DNA of 64,000 nucleotides from Bacteroidota bacterium (GTDB lineage Bacteria; Bacteroidota; Bacteroidia; AKYH767-A; OLB10): NCBI GenBank assembly GCA_019136655.1, contig JAGVTU010000004.1, positions 1 to 64,000 of the forward strand, read 5' to 3'. Shown piece by piece: positions 15,969 to 25,475 of this stretch (position 1 is its first letter; each line of letters starts with the position of its first letter). The notes under the pieces were generated by a model. It saw only the letters and a program-made list of their open reading frames with translations, ran no database searches and was not told where the DNA came from. The position numbers and the translations under genes were made by a program.

Positions 15969-17573
15969 ATGAGAACATTAGTCACAATTATCGCAAGTAT
16001 TGCGGCAGCATTAGTAAGCTCCTGCTCATCATCGCAACAAACGGCAAATGCATATACCGATGATGTATATTATTCTGCCGGCACACCTAAAGCAGAAACT
16101 CCTGCAACAGTAAATAATACTCAGGCTGCAAGTCAGAGTGATTATGCTTCGAATGATAAAGGCACAGCCACTTCCGATGAAAATCGTTTTGATTATCAGT
16201 CAGACGGAAGTTCTGCATCACAAAGCGGCAACACCTATGTCACAAATAATTATTACAATGATGATGATTATTATGATTATGCCTACACAGCACGTATAAG
16301 AAGATTTTATCGTCCAATGTGGGGATATGGATATTATGATTCATATTATACCAACTCTTACTGGTATGATTACAACCCTTACAACTGGGGTGTAAGTATT
16401 TATTGCGGTTACAACTGGTGGGCTCCATCTTTCTGGTACGCACCAACCTTTACCTATTTCAGCTGGGGATATAATCCTTACAACTACTGGTGGAGTTATC
16501 CAAGCTATGGATACTATCCAAGTTATTACAATGGCTGGAATAATTATTACTATGGCTACTGGAATGGCTACAACAACGGTTACTGGAATGGATATATGGA
16601 TGGTTACTATAACGGATATTATGGCTACAATCCTTATTACTTCAACAGTTATGATTATTACAGCTATAACAACAATTATTACTATGGTCCAAGACGTGGC
16701 GGTTCAGGCTCAAGCAATCATTACACACCTCCACGAAGTGTAGCCGATTCATATAACAGAGCATTAACCGGTGATGTAAAAACCACATTGCCTGTAAGCA
16801 ATGCATATACAAGCAATATGAATCTGCCTTCGCGCAACAATGTAAACAGTGATGTGGTAACTCCTGCAAACAATTCAGGAAGGAATAATACAAACAGTGG
16901 CGAAGTGATTCATCCAAGAAACACTACAAATACGAATGATTCTCCTGTAAAAAACCCAAGAGCTGATGAATACTCAACTCCTGTGAAAGACAGTAGAAAT
17001 ACAGAAACATCACCTGTAAAAAATCCACGTGCTGATGAATATTCTGCTCCGGTAAAAAATGACCGTAACAATTCAGAAACTGCTCCTGTAAATGACAATC
17101 GTAGCAACGAGTACTCTACTCCACGAAATGACAGGAATAATACTGTAAATCCAAGAGGAAATAATGAGATTAAAGAAAATGCTCCTTACAATCCTCCTGT
17201 ACGCAACAATGATTACAGAAACACTACTCCTGAGTATAACACTCCAAGGAATACCACTCCTGCTCCAAAAAGTAATTATGAGAGTGCTCCAAGAAATAAT
17301 ACTCCAGAGTACAATACTCCAAGGAATTCTACTCCACGTACTACAATGCCTTCTGAAACCAGGCCACAAAGAAATTCTACTACTTCACCAAGGAGCAATT
17401 ACGAAAGTGCGCCACGTCAGGAAACTCCTGTAAGGTCAGAACCACGTCAGCAACGTTATGAGTCTGCTCCACGTCAGGAGCGTAGCTACAGCAGTCCGTC
17501 AACTCCTTCAAGAAGTTCTGAACAGTCTGCACCATCCAACAATTCTAATGGTTCACGCGGAGGAAGAAGATAA
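15969..17573 (+). CDS. Tyr/Asn-rich low-complexity lipoprotein
   Basis: A 534-residue surface or periplasmic lipoprotein, signal ending VSSC (C19). Three zones follow: a Ser/Ala/Thr/Asp linker; residues about 95-255, extremely rich in Tyr, Asn, Gly and Trp (NGYWNGYMDGYYNGYYGYN-like); then a long hydrophilic tail of degenerate repeats of the types (S/A)PVKNPRADEY, PEYNTPRN and NYESAPR, ending in Arg and Gly. I recognise no catalytic domain. Such aromatic-Asn sequences can self-assemble or bind polymers, but that is inference. A porin-type gene follows 35 bp later on the same strand. The 150-bp gap before it, shared with divergent proS, is AT-rich. Confidence 0.8.
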   Translation: MRTLVTIIASIAAALVSSCSSSQQTANAYTDDVYYSAGTPKAETPATVNNTQAASQSDYASNDKGTATSDENRFDYQSDGSSASQSGNTYVTNNYYNDDDYYDYAYTARIRRFYRPMWGYGYYDSYYTNSYWYDYNPYNWGVSIYCGYNWWAPSFWYAPTFTYFSWGYNPYNYWWSYPSYGYYPSYYNGWNNYYYGYWNGYNNGYWNGYMDGYYNGYYGYNPYYFNSYDYYSYNNNYYYGPRRGGSGSSNHYTPPRSVADSYNRALTGDVKTTLPVSNAYTSNMNLPSRNNVNSDVVTPANNSGRNNTNSGEVIHPRNTTNTNDSPVKNPRADEYSTPVKDSRNTETSPVKNPRADEYSAPVKNDRNNSETAPVNDNRSNEYSTPRNDRNNTVNPRGNNEIKENAPYNPPVRNNDYRNTTPEYNTPRNTTPAPKSNYESAPRNNTPEYNTPRNSTPRTTMPSETRPQRNSTTSPRSNYESAPRQETPVRSEPRQQRYESAPRQERSYSSPSTPSRSSEQSAPSNNSNGSRGGRR

Positions 17574-17608
17574 GATTTTAATAAATCCGCTATAACACGT
17601 AATTAAGT

Positions 17609-19108
17609 ATGAAAATAAAGTATAAAATTATACTGTGGGCATGCTTTATGTCATCCGGAGCAACCTTTGCACAAAATGCCAATGACGCATTGCGCTACAG
17701 TATGCAGAGTTTTGGTACCACTGCACGCTCCATGAGTATGGGAGGAGCTTTTGGCGCATTAGGTGCCGATTTCTCAAGCCTGAGTTCAAACCCTGCAGGC
17801 ATTGCAGTATATCGCAGAAGTGAACTAACTGTTTCTCCAGTTTTGCAGTTTAACAATGCCAACTCTTCTTATCTTGGAACTGCATCAACCAATTCAAATG
17901 CAAATTTGGGAATGGGAAATATTGGTTTTGTTCTTGCATTTCCGCGTGAAAAGAAGGTATCAGGATGGAAAGGCACTTCGTTTGGTTTTGGATATAATCG
18001 CATTAACTCTTTCAGCAGCAGATTCTCGTTTGAAGGAGCAAACACCGGAAATTCCATCAACGATTATTTTGCTGAGTTGAGCAATGGAATCAGTCAAAGT
18101 GCACTGGCAGGCGAAGATCAGTATCAGTTTGATGCGGGACTTGCTTTCAACAGCTATCTTACCAATCCAGTTATCAACTCATCAACAGTAGATCAATATC
18201 AGGGAACAATATATAACGGTGATTTATTGCAGAAAGGACTGATAACACGAAGTGGCTCACATGGCGAAATTGATATTGCTTTTGCAGCAAATTATAACGA
18301 TAAAATTTATCTTGGTGCTACTCTGGGAATTCCTTATTTGCGTTACACTACCAATGAAGTATTTGAAGAATATGCTTTGCAGAATACCCTTAAAGATTCT
18401 ATCAGTGGAAAAACATTTAAAAGTTCCAAATACACTCAAAAAGTTTCAACTCAGGGAAATGGAATTAATCTGAAACTCGGAGTAATTTTTAAGCCTGTGG
18501 ATATGGTGCGTGTTGGTCTGGCAATTCATACACCTACTTATTACGAGATGAATGACCAGTATTCTTCAAAAGTATATGCCAATTTTCAGGAAGGATATTT
18601 GGAAACAAGATCCCCTGACGGAAGGTTTTCTTATCAGCTTACCACACCATTCAAAGCAATTGCAAGTTTAGGGCTGGTAATAAAGTCACAAGGTATTATC
18701 AGTGTTGATTATGAATACGTCAACTACAGTGTGGCCAGACTCAATACAAAAGACGACTATAATTTCAGTTCAGAAAATTCCGATATTTCAAATCAGTTTA
18801 CCAGTGGATCTAATCTAAAGATTGGTGGCGAATATCGCTATCAGATATTTGCTCTCAGAGCAGGTGCTGTTTTGCAATCAAGCCCTTATGACGGAAATTT
18901 AAGTTTTAAAGAAGGTAACTTAAGCGCAATTAGCTATACCGGTGGTATTGGCATCAAAGGCGAAAATTTCTTTGTGGATTTTGGCTATGCATTTACCAAA
19001 ACAAGCGGCAATTACACACCTTACACACTTAACAATGGTGAGCAACCAACAGCAGCCATTACCTCTAAAGCCAACCGCTTTATGATGACGTTAGGCTTTA
19101 AATTCTGA
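17609..19108 (+). CDS. Outer-membrane transport protein, OmpP1/FadL family
   Basis: A 499-residue beta-barrel protein with signal peptide ending TFAQ. The N-terminal signature ARSMSMGGAFGALGAD...LSSNPAGI is typical of the OmpP1/FadL/TodX group, which carry hydrophobic compounds across the outer membrane. The rest is alternating beta strands with a C-terminal aromatic residue (TLGFKF) for barrel assembly. It follows the Tyr/Asn-rich lipoprotein by 35 bp and may be co-transcribed. The substrate cannot be told. Confidence 0.85.
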   Translation: MKIKYKIILWACFMSSGATFAQNANDALRYSMQSFGTTARSMSMGGAFGALGADFSSLSSNPAGIAVYRRSELTVSPVLQFNNANSSYLGTASTNSNANLGMGNIGFVLAFPREKKVSGWKGTSFGFGYNRINSFSSRFSFEGANTGNSINDYFAELSNGISQSALAGEDQYQFDAGLAFNSYLTNPVINSSTVDQYQGTIYNGDLLQKGLITRSGSHGEIDIAFAANYNDKIYLGATLGIPYLRYTTNEVFEEYALQNTLKDSISGKTFKSSKYTQKVSTQGNGINLKLGVIFKPVDMVRVGLAIHTPTYYEMNDQYSSKVYANFQEGYLETRSPDGRFSYQLTTPFKAIASLGLVIKSQGIISVDYEYVNYSVARLNTKDDYNFSSENSDISNQFTSGSNLKIGGEYRYQIFALRAGAVLQSSPYDGNLSFKEGNLSAISYTGGIGIKGENFFVDFGYAFTKTSGNYTPYTLNNGEQPTAAITSKANRFMMTLGFKF

Positions 19109-19118
19109 AAGTAAAAAA

Positions 19119-19691
19119 TCACTTTCTGTTATTCAGTCCTTCTATCACTGAGCTTGTAATGTCAAGCGAATCGTTGGCAAGCAAAATTCCACTGCCTCGC
19201 TGATAGCCCAATATAAAATGATAGTTTGTTTTATTGTTCAATTCGCTTAAATAGGAAGTAAGATGTTTGTGCAAACTGTCTTGCAAATCATCTTCTTGTC
19301 CTGACAAATTACCGAGTAAATCATCTTTAAGCTGCATCAGTTGTTGTTGTTTCCTGCCAAGTCGCTCTTCTTCTTTAGCGCGTTGCTCGTCTGACATATT
19401 AGCAGCCAGTTTCTGATACATTGCAATTTCTCCTTCCAAATCACGTCCACGATTTTTTAATACTGCATCAATGCTGTCCTGTTTTTTGGTGAGTATTTCA
19501 CGAAGGTCTTTGTAGTAATTGTAGTGTTCAAGAAGGGTATCTACATTTACAAAAACAATGTTTCCGCTTTTTCCTTCCGGCATTACCACTTCTCCTTTGC
19601 TTGCAGAAGATGTGTTATTGCTGACTTTGTAAAATAAATAAGCTACGGCTGCTGTAAGTACCAGACAGTAAATTAATAATCCGTTTTTCAT
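19119..19691 (-). CDS. OmpH/Skp-family periplasmic chaperone-like protein
   Basis: A 190-residue protein. One N-terminal hydrophobic segment (LLIYCLVLTAAVAYLFY) acts as signal or anchor. The NIVFVNVDTLLEHYNYYKDL motif opens the OmpH/Skp domain and is followed by a long charged coiled coil (about 65-135) and a C-terminal region (YHFILGYQRGSGILLANDSLDIT). Family members hold unfolded outer-membrane proteins in the periplasm. I chose ATG 19691 over the preceding TTG. It converges with the porin gene, 10 bp apart. Confidence 0.82.
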   Translation of the reverse strand: MKNGLLIYCLVLTAAVAYLFYKVSNNTSSASKGEVVMPEGKSGNIVFVNVDTLLEHYNYYKDLREILTKKQDSIDAVLKNRGRDLEGEIAMYQKLAANMSDEQRAKEEERLGRKQQQLMQLKDDLLGNLSGQEDDLQDSLHKHLTSYLSELNNKTNYHFILGYQRGSGILLANDSLDITSSVIEGLNNRK

Positions 19692-19826
19692 CAATTAAAG
19701 TATTAATTCTGTTAAGGGCGCAAAGCTAATACTTTCATGCAGATTCTTCGTTTCCGTTTTCGTTCCTCAAAAAATCTTTTTGTATGTTGAGGTTTGCTCA
19801 GAATTCTTTTTCTATTTTCGTGAAGT

Positions 19827-20753
19827 ATGCAAAGTATTATTGATCCGGTTGACAGAAGTGTACTGGCTGAAGAGTTAAATTCAGACCGGCTGGTACGCAA
19901 TACCAACAATGGTCGCAACCTGATTTATATAGTTACGATACATGATTCACCAAATGTGCTGAGAGAAATCGGACGCGTGCGTGAGCTTACATTCCGTGCT
20001 GCAGGAGGTGGAACAGGCAAGGAAATTGACCTTGATCAATTCGATCTTATTGAAAACTGTTATAAGCAACTTATCGTTTGGAACCCTGTTGACCAGGAAA
20101 TTGTAGGAGGATATCGTTTTATCCGTTGTGATGAAGCAGCTCCTGACAACAAACATCAGTTTAAACTGGCAACTACAGAGCTGTTTCATTTTTCCGATTC
20201 TTTCATAAAAGATTATTTTCCTTATACCATTGAGTTGGGACGTTCTTTTGTTCAGCCGCAATATCAGCCTTCGTCAGAAAACAGGAAAGGACTTTTTTCT
20301 CTCGATAATTTATGGGATGGACTGGGTGCCATTGCTGTTGATAATCCCGACATAAAATATTTTTTCGGAAAAGTTACCATGTATCTCAGGTTCAACAAGG
20401 TTGCACGTGACATGATACTTGCATTTATGCATCATTATTTCCCCGACAGGGAACAATTGGTGACTCCTTACAAGCCATTGGGCATAAACACAAATGTGAA
20501 TGATTTTTTAAATGAGATAAAAGACAAAACATATAAAGACGGACATCACATACTTAACCACAAAGTGCGTGCGCTGGGAGAAAATATTCCTCCACTGTTC
20601 AACAGCTATATGAATCTTTCGCCTACCATGAAAACCTTCGGCACCTCACTGAATCCCGAATTTGGCGATGTGGAAGAAACCGGAATCCTCGTTACACTGT
20701 CAGATATTTACGAGAGTAAAAAAGAAAGGCACATTAATTCTTATCAGCACTGA
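19827..20753 (+). CDS. GNAT-type N-acyltransferase (OlsB/GlsB-like)
   Basis: A 308-residue protein of the hemolysin-like acyltransferase group. The region LREIGRVRELTFRAAGGGTGKEIDLDQFD (about residues 45-73) is the family signature, and IELGRSFV (about 135-142) corresponds to the cofactor-binding strand. Relatives make acyl-amino-acid lipids (ornithine or glycine lipids) by transferring acyl chains from acyl-ACP; Bacteroides GlsB is one. The second O-acyltransferase is not adjacent, so the product lipid is inferred only. Its stop codon is one base from the stop of the convergent lipoprotein gene. Confidence 0.75.
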   Translation: MQSIIDPVDRSVLAEELNSDRLVRNTNNGRNLIYIVTIHDSPNVLREIGRVRELTFRAAGGGTGKEIDLDQFDLIENCYKQLIVWNPVDQEIVGGYRFIRCDEAAPDNKHQFKLATTELFHFSDSFIKDYFPYTIELGRSFVQPQYQPSSENRKGLFSLDNLWDGLGAIAVDNPDIKYFFGKVTMYLRFNKVARDMILAFMHHYFPDREQLVTPYKPLGINTNVNDFLNEIKDKTYKDGHHILNHKVRALGENIPPLFNSYMNLSPTMKTFGTSLNPEFGDVEETGILVTLSDIYESKKERHINSYQH

Positions 20754-20754
20754 A

Positions 20755-21744
20755 TCAGAACTGAACCTTGCCACTTCCGCTGAAAAGTGTAGTGGTGGTA
20801 TATTGCAATCTGAAAGGTACAGAACAAAACTCAAACGTATTGGAGTTGATAAGTTTCACCGTTCCCGAAACACCCTGATAAACACCTGTACTGTCAGTAA
20901 ATTCAACACACACCTCACCTGCTGTTAAAGGTCCGCTGCCCGAAGCCGGGCAATGCGCAGGATTGATAGTGTAAACACCGGTAGGGGGATTTACGCTGTA
21001 AAAAGTTGCCCGCAGGCTGCTCGCACCTAACCAACCTGTTCCGGTTATAGAATGAGTGTTGGGATATAAATTAGCAGTTCCGTAAGAGTAAAAAAAGTGA
21101 TTCTGCCCTAAAGAATTAACGAATGAATTTTTTGATGGGCGACATTGATTGAATTTAACTTCAACACTGTCAGGTTTACTGTAACAACTATCTTTATATG
21201 CATAAACAACATAAACACCTTCGTTACCATAATTGGCAGAAGGAATAACAGGGTTTTGCAGGCTGGAAGTAAAACCTGAAGGGCCATACCAGATATATTG
21301 AACACTGTCAGTTAAACTTGCTGAATAGAGTTGAATATTTCCACCAACAGCAACAGGACTCTTATAGTTGGCCATTACATCTTCGGGTCGGTCGCAAATT
21401 ACGGTTACGTAAAACGAATCAACATTACTTTGACATATTCCTAGCACACTGGCAGTGGCATAGTAATAACCTTCGTTGAGAGAGGATGACTGATAAATAA
21501 CAGGATTGTAATTTGTAGCAACAAATCCGTTGGGTCCTGTCCATGAATAAGTAGCTCCTGTAAAAAGTGTTGCCATAAGACCTATGGTATCACCTGCCTC
21601 GATGGTCGTATCGCCAGATATATGAAGTGCCATATCAGGACAGGGGGGATTATCTGAACTCTTATCATGTGCACATGACACAAAAAATAAACTTATGCCA
21701 AGAATTGCATAACACAAGCGTTTCCCTGAATACTGTAAAAACAT
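20755..21744 (-). CDS. Lipoprotein with two Ig-like repeats
   Basis: A 329-residue protein with lipobox FVSC. Two tandem Ig/PKD-like domains of about 85 residues follow, each containing (T/V)Y.W.GP.GF ... NPVI ... EG.Y.. (GATYSWTGPNGF and VQYIWYGPSGF). The C-terminal 120 residues are a separate beta-rich domain without a recognised family. It lacks a T9SS sorting tail, so it is probably lipid-anchored. Function unknown; binding or adhesion is plausible. It ends 1 bp from the convergent acyltransferase gene, with no room for a terminator between them. Confidence 0.75.
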   Translation of the reverse strand: MFLQYSGKRLCYAILGISLFFVSCAHDKSSDNPPCPDMALHISGDTTIEAGDTIGLMATLFTGATYSWTGPNGFVATNYNPVIYQSSSLNEGYYYATASVLGICQSNVDSFYVTVICDRPEDVMANYKSPVAVGGNIQLYSASLTDSVQYIWYGPSGFTSSLQNPVIPSANYGNEGVYVVYAYKDSCYSKPDSVEVKFNQCRPSKNSFVNSLGQNHFFYSYGTANLYPNTHSITGTGWLGASSLRATFYSVNPPTGVYTINPAHCPASGSGPLTAGEVCVEFTDSTGVYQGVSGTVKLINSNTFEFCSVPFRLQYTTTTLFSGSGKVQF

Positions 21745-21782
21745 GTTGCGAAACTACAGCAAAGCAATGTAAGTTTAAAATT

Positions 21783-21790
21783 TACTTTTG
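21783..21790 (+). promoter_or_regulatory. -7 promoter element of engB
   Basis: TACTTTTG matches TAnnTTTG, 17 bp before the chosen engB ATG. Confidence 0.45.
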
Positions 21791-21807
21791 TATTTTCACT
21801 GTTGAAT

Positions 21808-22416
21808 ATGGAAATTCAAACTGCAGAATTCATACAAAGTAATTCAGATTTTAAAAAATGCCCTGCTGAAGACAGACCTGAATATGCCTTTATAGGCAGA
21901 AGTAATGTTGGCAAATCATCACTCATCAACATGCTTTGCGGAAAAAAAGGTTTGGCAAAAACTTCGGCAACACCTGGCAAAACGCAACTGATAAATCATT
22001 TTATGATTAACGGGCAATGGTATCTGGTGGATCTTCCAGGATACGGTTATGCAAAAACAGCCCGCACCGAGCGCGAAAAATGGGATACCATGATCAGGAA
22101 CTATATGATGTATCGCAAAAATCTGATGTCGGTGTTTGTGCTGATTGATATACGCATTGCTCCTCAGGAAAAAGACCTTGACTTTATCAACTGGATGGGT
22201 GAACAATCTATTCCCTTTGCCATTATTTTTACCAAGGCCGATAAGCAAACAAGAATAAAAAATGATTTTTCGGTTAAACGATTTACAGCTGAGTTACGCA
22301 GGACATGGGAAAATATTCCACCTTATTTTATCTCTTCGTCCGAAACCAAAATGGGAAAAGAAGAGGTGTTAAACTATATTGAAGAGTCAAACAAATTATT
22401 CAGGAACATAAGGTAA
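21808..22416 (+). CDS. engB: Ribosome-biogenesis GTPase EngB/YsxC
   Basis: A 202-residue TRAFAC-class GTPase. G1 GRSNVGKSSLIN is at about 29-40, G3 DLPGYGYAK at about 75-83, and G4 TKAD at about 144. It assists late assembly of the large ribosomal subunit. ATG 21808 gives the usual N-terminus; a TTG two codons upstream is less likely. A promoter element lies directly upstream. The TonB receptor gene follows 19 bp later, possibly by read-through. Confidence 0.95.
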   Translation: MEIQTAEFIQSNSDFKKCPAEDRPEYAFIGRSNVGKSSLINMLCGKKGLAKTSATPGKTQLINHFMINGQWYLVDLPGYGYAKTARTEREKWDTMIRNYMMYRKNLMSVFVLIDIRIAPQEKDLDFINWMGEQSIPFAIIFTKADKQTRIKNDFSVKRFTAELRRTWENIPPYFISSSETKMGKEEVLNYIEESNKLFRNIR

Positions 22417-22435
22417 CAGTCAACCTTTTAATTAG

Positions 22436-24856
22436 ATGAAAAAAGTAATATTCATTTTCACTATTCTGACAGGACTATTCAGCAATTGTTTCAGTCAGAT
22501 TATTACCATTAAAAACAAATTGACAGACCAGCCGGTGCAGGATGTTGTATTGATAAATCATAGCCCATGGGCTGATGTAGTTACCAATAAAGACGGGCAG
22601 GCAGATATCAGCATTTTTAAAGGAGCGGCACGTGTTGAAATACGCTCCATAGGTTATAAAAGTATCACTGCAGGGTATGATGAATTAAATTCAAATGAGA
22701 AGCTAATTTATCTTGAACCTATAGTATTTGAATTGAAGGGAACTGTGGTTTCGGCAACACGATGGAAACAATCATCAGACAATGTACCTTTCAAAATCGC
22801 AACGATACAATCCAAAGATATCACTTTTCAGAACCCACAAACAGCTGCTGATATGTTGGGCAATACAGGCGAGGTGTATATTCAAAAAAGTCAGCAGGCA
22901 GGCGGTAGTCCTATGATGCGTGGCTTTGCAACCAATCGTCTTCTTTATACTGTAGATGGCATAAGAATGAATACGGCAATTTATCGCTCCGGTAATGTTC
23001 AGTATGTAATTCTTCTGGATCCGTATATGATGGAAAGTGCAGAAGTAGCTTTCGGGCCGGGCTCCGTTATTTATGGCAGTGATGCTGTTGGAGGAGTGAT
23101 GAGTTTTCAGACGTTAGCACCACAGTTTTCATTCGAGAAAGTGCCGAATATAAAAGGGAATGCCGTTGCGCGCTATTCATCCGTCAACAATGAGAAAACA
23201 GCACATTTTGATGTAAATGTTGGTTGGAAAAAATGGGCTATAGTTACCGGCATATCGCACTTTAATTTTGGTGATTTGCGTATGGGAAGTCATGGGCCTG
23301 ATGATTACCTGAAAAAGTATTATGTAACTACTATTGATACAGTGAATATGGCTGTAACCAATCCTGATCCACAGGTGCAGGTTCCTACAGGATATTCACA
23401 AATTAATTTATTGCAAAAAATAAAATTCAAACCCAATGAAAAATGGAATTTTCAGTATGGCTTTTATTATTCCGAAACTTCCCATTATCCGAGATATGAT
23501 AAACTTATTGAGTTAAAAAATGGTGCACCCAGTGCTGCAGTTTGGGAATATGGTCCCGGAAAATGGATGATGAATAACGTCATTGTTACCTATATCAACA
23601 GGCATAAAATTTTTGATGAAATGAAAATAAGGCTTGCACTGCAAAACAATGAGGAAAGCAGAATAGACAGGGATTTTAGCGGAAGTAAAAGGTATCGCCT
23701 GAGAAATCAGAAAGAGAATGTTACGGCATGGTCAGGCAATGTTGATTTTATCAAATCAATAAATAAGCACCATGTTTTTTATGGTATCGAATATGTGTTT
23801 GATGATGTAAAATCCATAGGAACAGCACACGACATCAGAAATGGAAATCCTGTTCCGGTTGACGACAGGTATGCACAGGCAAAATGGTCCTCATATGCAG
23901 CTTATGTGAATTATCAGTATGAAATTAGCAATCCGGTAACATTACAGGCCGGCATCAGATATAATCAGTATGATGTTAAGTTAGACTTTAGTCGCTTCGC
24001 TCTAAATTCTTTTCTTAATCTGAATACCGTTACTGTTACTCATGGTGCACTGGTTGGAAATCTTGGAATGATTTACAAACCACAGGAGTCTATATTGATG
24101 TCGTTGAATGCTTCAACAGCATTTCGCGCACCCAATGTGGACGACTTGGGGAAAACAGTAGAGGTGAAAGATGGAAGTGTTTTAATTCCAAACACCGATT
24201 TAAATGCAGAGTATGCTTATTGTGGTGAATTAAATATTTCAAAATACTTTGGCGATGTTTTAAAATTAGACCTGACAGGCTTTTATACTTATTTGGACAA
24301 AGCATTAGTGAGAAGACCTTTCAAAGTAAATGGACAAGACAGCATATTTTATGATGGCGATATGGTGATGGTGGATGCTATACAAAATGCAGCCTATGCA
24401 ACTGCTTATGGTATGCAACTTGGATTTGAATTAAGAATTGCCAATGGACTAATGCTTACACAACGATTAAATTTTCAGACTGGAGTTGAAGAAATGGATA
24501 ATGGTCAAACTTCGCGCACACGCCATGCACCGCCCACCTTTGGCATTACAAGAATTACATTTAGCTATCAAAAGCTGATGATGCAACTTTACAGCACATA
24601 TAATACTAAGTTAAAATACAGCGATATGAGTGCTGAAGAAATTGAAAAAGGCTGGATGTATGCTAAAGATGCTGATGGCAATCCTTATTCACCTGCCTGG
24701 GCAACATTAAACTTCAAAGTAAAATATTCGGTTTTAAACAACATGGAACTTACAGCCGGGCTTGAAAATATAACGGATGTGCGTTACAAACCTTATGCTT
24801 CAGGGCTGGTGGCACCCGGACGTAATTTCTTTATGGCTGTAAAAGCAAGTTTTTAA
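22436..24856 (+). CDS. TonB-dependent receptor, hemin/siderophore type
   Basis: An 806-residue outer-membrane receptor. Signal peptide about 1-20 (NCFSQ); a carboxypeptidase-regulatory-like domain at about 21-95; the plug at about 98-235 with GGSPMMRGFATNRLLYTVDGIRM and GSDAVGGVMSF; then a 22-strand barrel ending in Phe (VKASF). The plug resembles heme, transferrin or lactoferrin receptors, so an iron compound is the best guess. It takes up substrate using TonB/ExbBD energy. No SusD partner follows, which argues against a glycan role. It follows engB by 19 bp. Confidence 0.87.
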   Translation: MKKVIFIFTILTGLFSNCFSQIITIKNKLTDQPVQDVVLINHSPWADVVTNKDGQADISIFKGAARVEIRSIGYKSITAGYDELNSNEKLIYLEPIVFELKGTVVSATRWKQSSDNVPFKIATIQSKDITFQNPQTAADMLGNTGEVYIQKSQQAGGSPMMRGFATNRLLYTVDGIRMNTAIYRSGNVQYVILLDPYMMESAEVAFGPGSVIYGSDAVGGVMSFQTLAPQFSFEKVPNIKGNAVARYSSVNNEKTAHFDVNVGWKKWAIVTGISHFNFGDLRMGSHGPDDYLKKYYVTTIDTVNMAVTNPDPQVQVPTGYSQINLLQKIKFKPNEKWNFQYGFYYSETSHYPRYDKLIELKNGAPSAAVWEYGPGKWMMNNVIVTYINRHKIFDEMKIRLALQNNEESRIDRDFSGSKRYRLRNQKENVTAWSGNVDFIKSINKHHVFYGIEYVFDDVKSIGTAHDIRNGNPVPVDDRYAQAKWSSYAAYVNYQYEISNPVTLQAGIRYNQYDVKLDFSRFALNSFLNLNTVTVTHGALVGNLGMIYKPQESILMSLNASTAFRAPNVDDLGKTVEVKDGSVLIPNTDLNAEYAYCGELNISKYFGDVLKLDLTGFYTYLDKALVRRPFKVNGQDSIFYDGDMVMVDAIQNAAYATAYGMQLGFELRIANGLMLTQRLNFQTGVEEMDNGQTSRTRHAPPTFGITRITFSYQKLMMQLYSTYNTKLKYSDMSAEEIEKGWMYAKDADGNPYSPAWATLNFKVKYSVLNNMELTAGLENITDVRYKPYASGLVAPGRNFFMAVKASF

Positions 24857-24884
24857 TGTTTCAGAAAAATATGTTTGTCTGAAG

Positions 24885-25214
24885 TTATTTTATCAGATTA
24901 ACCTCTTTGCCGAATTCGCGTGCGAAGGATTTCATTTTCTCCGCATGTTCTTTGTTGTTGGTAGCATTCATATATGTATCGGCCATACTCATATACATTT
25001 CAAAAAAGAACTGTTGCATTTCTTCTACAAGCATTTCATTAGTCCATAAATCAATGCGCATGGTTGTTTGATCTTTCTTGTCAAACAAAGCAAGCATCAC
25101 TGCTTTACATTCTTTTTCACCTTCCATTCCACTATCATCTGCTTTCCAGTGCAACTGAACAGGAAGGTTGTTGTCATCTAATGATACAATGAATTTTATT
25201 TCAGATTTTTTCAT
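24885..25214 (-). CDS. gldC: Gliding motility protein GldC
   Basis: A 109-residue soluble protein matching GldC in length and sequence (KKSEIKFIVSLDDNNLP, LFDKKDQTTMRIDLWT, MSMADTYMNAT). GldC supports gliding efficiency in Flavobacterium, where it neighbours gldB; here gldB is about 5 kb away. A clear -7 element lies 80 bp upstream on the same strand. Monocistronic by context. Confidence 0.88.
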   Translation of the reverse strand: MKKSEIKFIVSLDDNNLPVQLHWKADDSGMEGEKECKAVMLALFDKKDQTTMRIDLWTNEMLVEEMQQFFFEMYMSMADTYMNATNNKEHAEKMKSFAREFGKEVNLIK

Positions 25215-25295
25215 TTTTCAAGTATGGAATCACTGAAGTATTATCCTGTGGTCTCCATAAATGGAGTACTGCTCAATCTACTTCAAATTAAGCCG

Positions 25296-25303
25296 CAAAG
25301 ATA
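25296..25303 (-). promoter_or_regulatory. -7 promoter element of gldC
   Basis: On the minus strand this reads TATCTTTG, a full match to TAnnTTTG, giving a leader of about 75 nt. Confidence 0.45.
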
Positions 25304-25475
25304 TTTTTTTATTACTGATAGCAGAATAAAATGTGCCATTCTACTTCGTAAAATTCAAAATAGTCAGGCAAGTTGATTCTTTAAGATTGAAATGATATAA
25401 GCAGGCTAAGAAAATATTTTCAAAGAAAGCGCTGCAGTAATATTTTTTTGTACTTTAGAGTATTCATTTTTACAA

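Noticed and set aside
16240-17433. Open frames opposite and beside the Tyr/Asn-rich lipoprotein
   Set aside because: The repetitive coding sequence keeps other frames open; their products are simple-sequence artefacts (Met/Thr/Ile-rich or Ser/Trp-rich).
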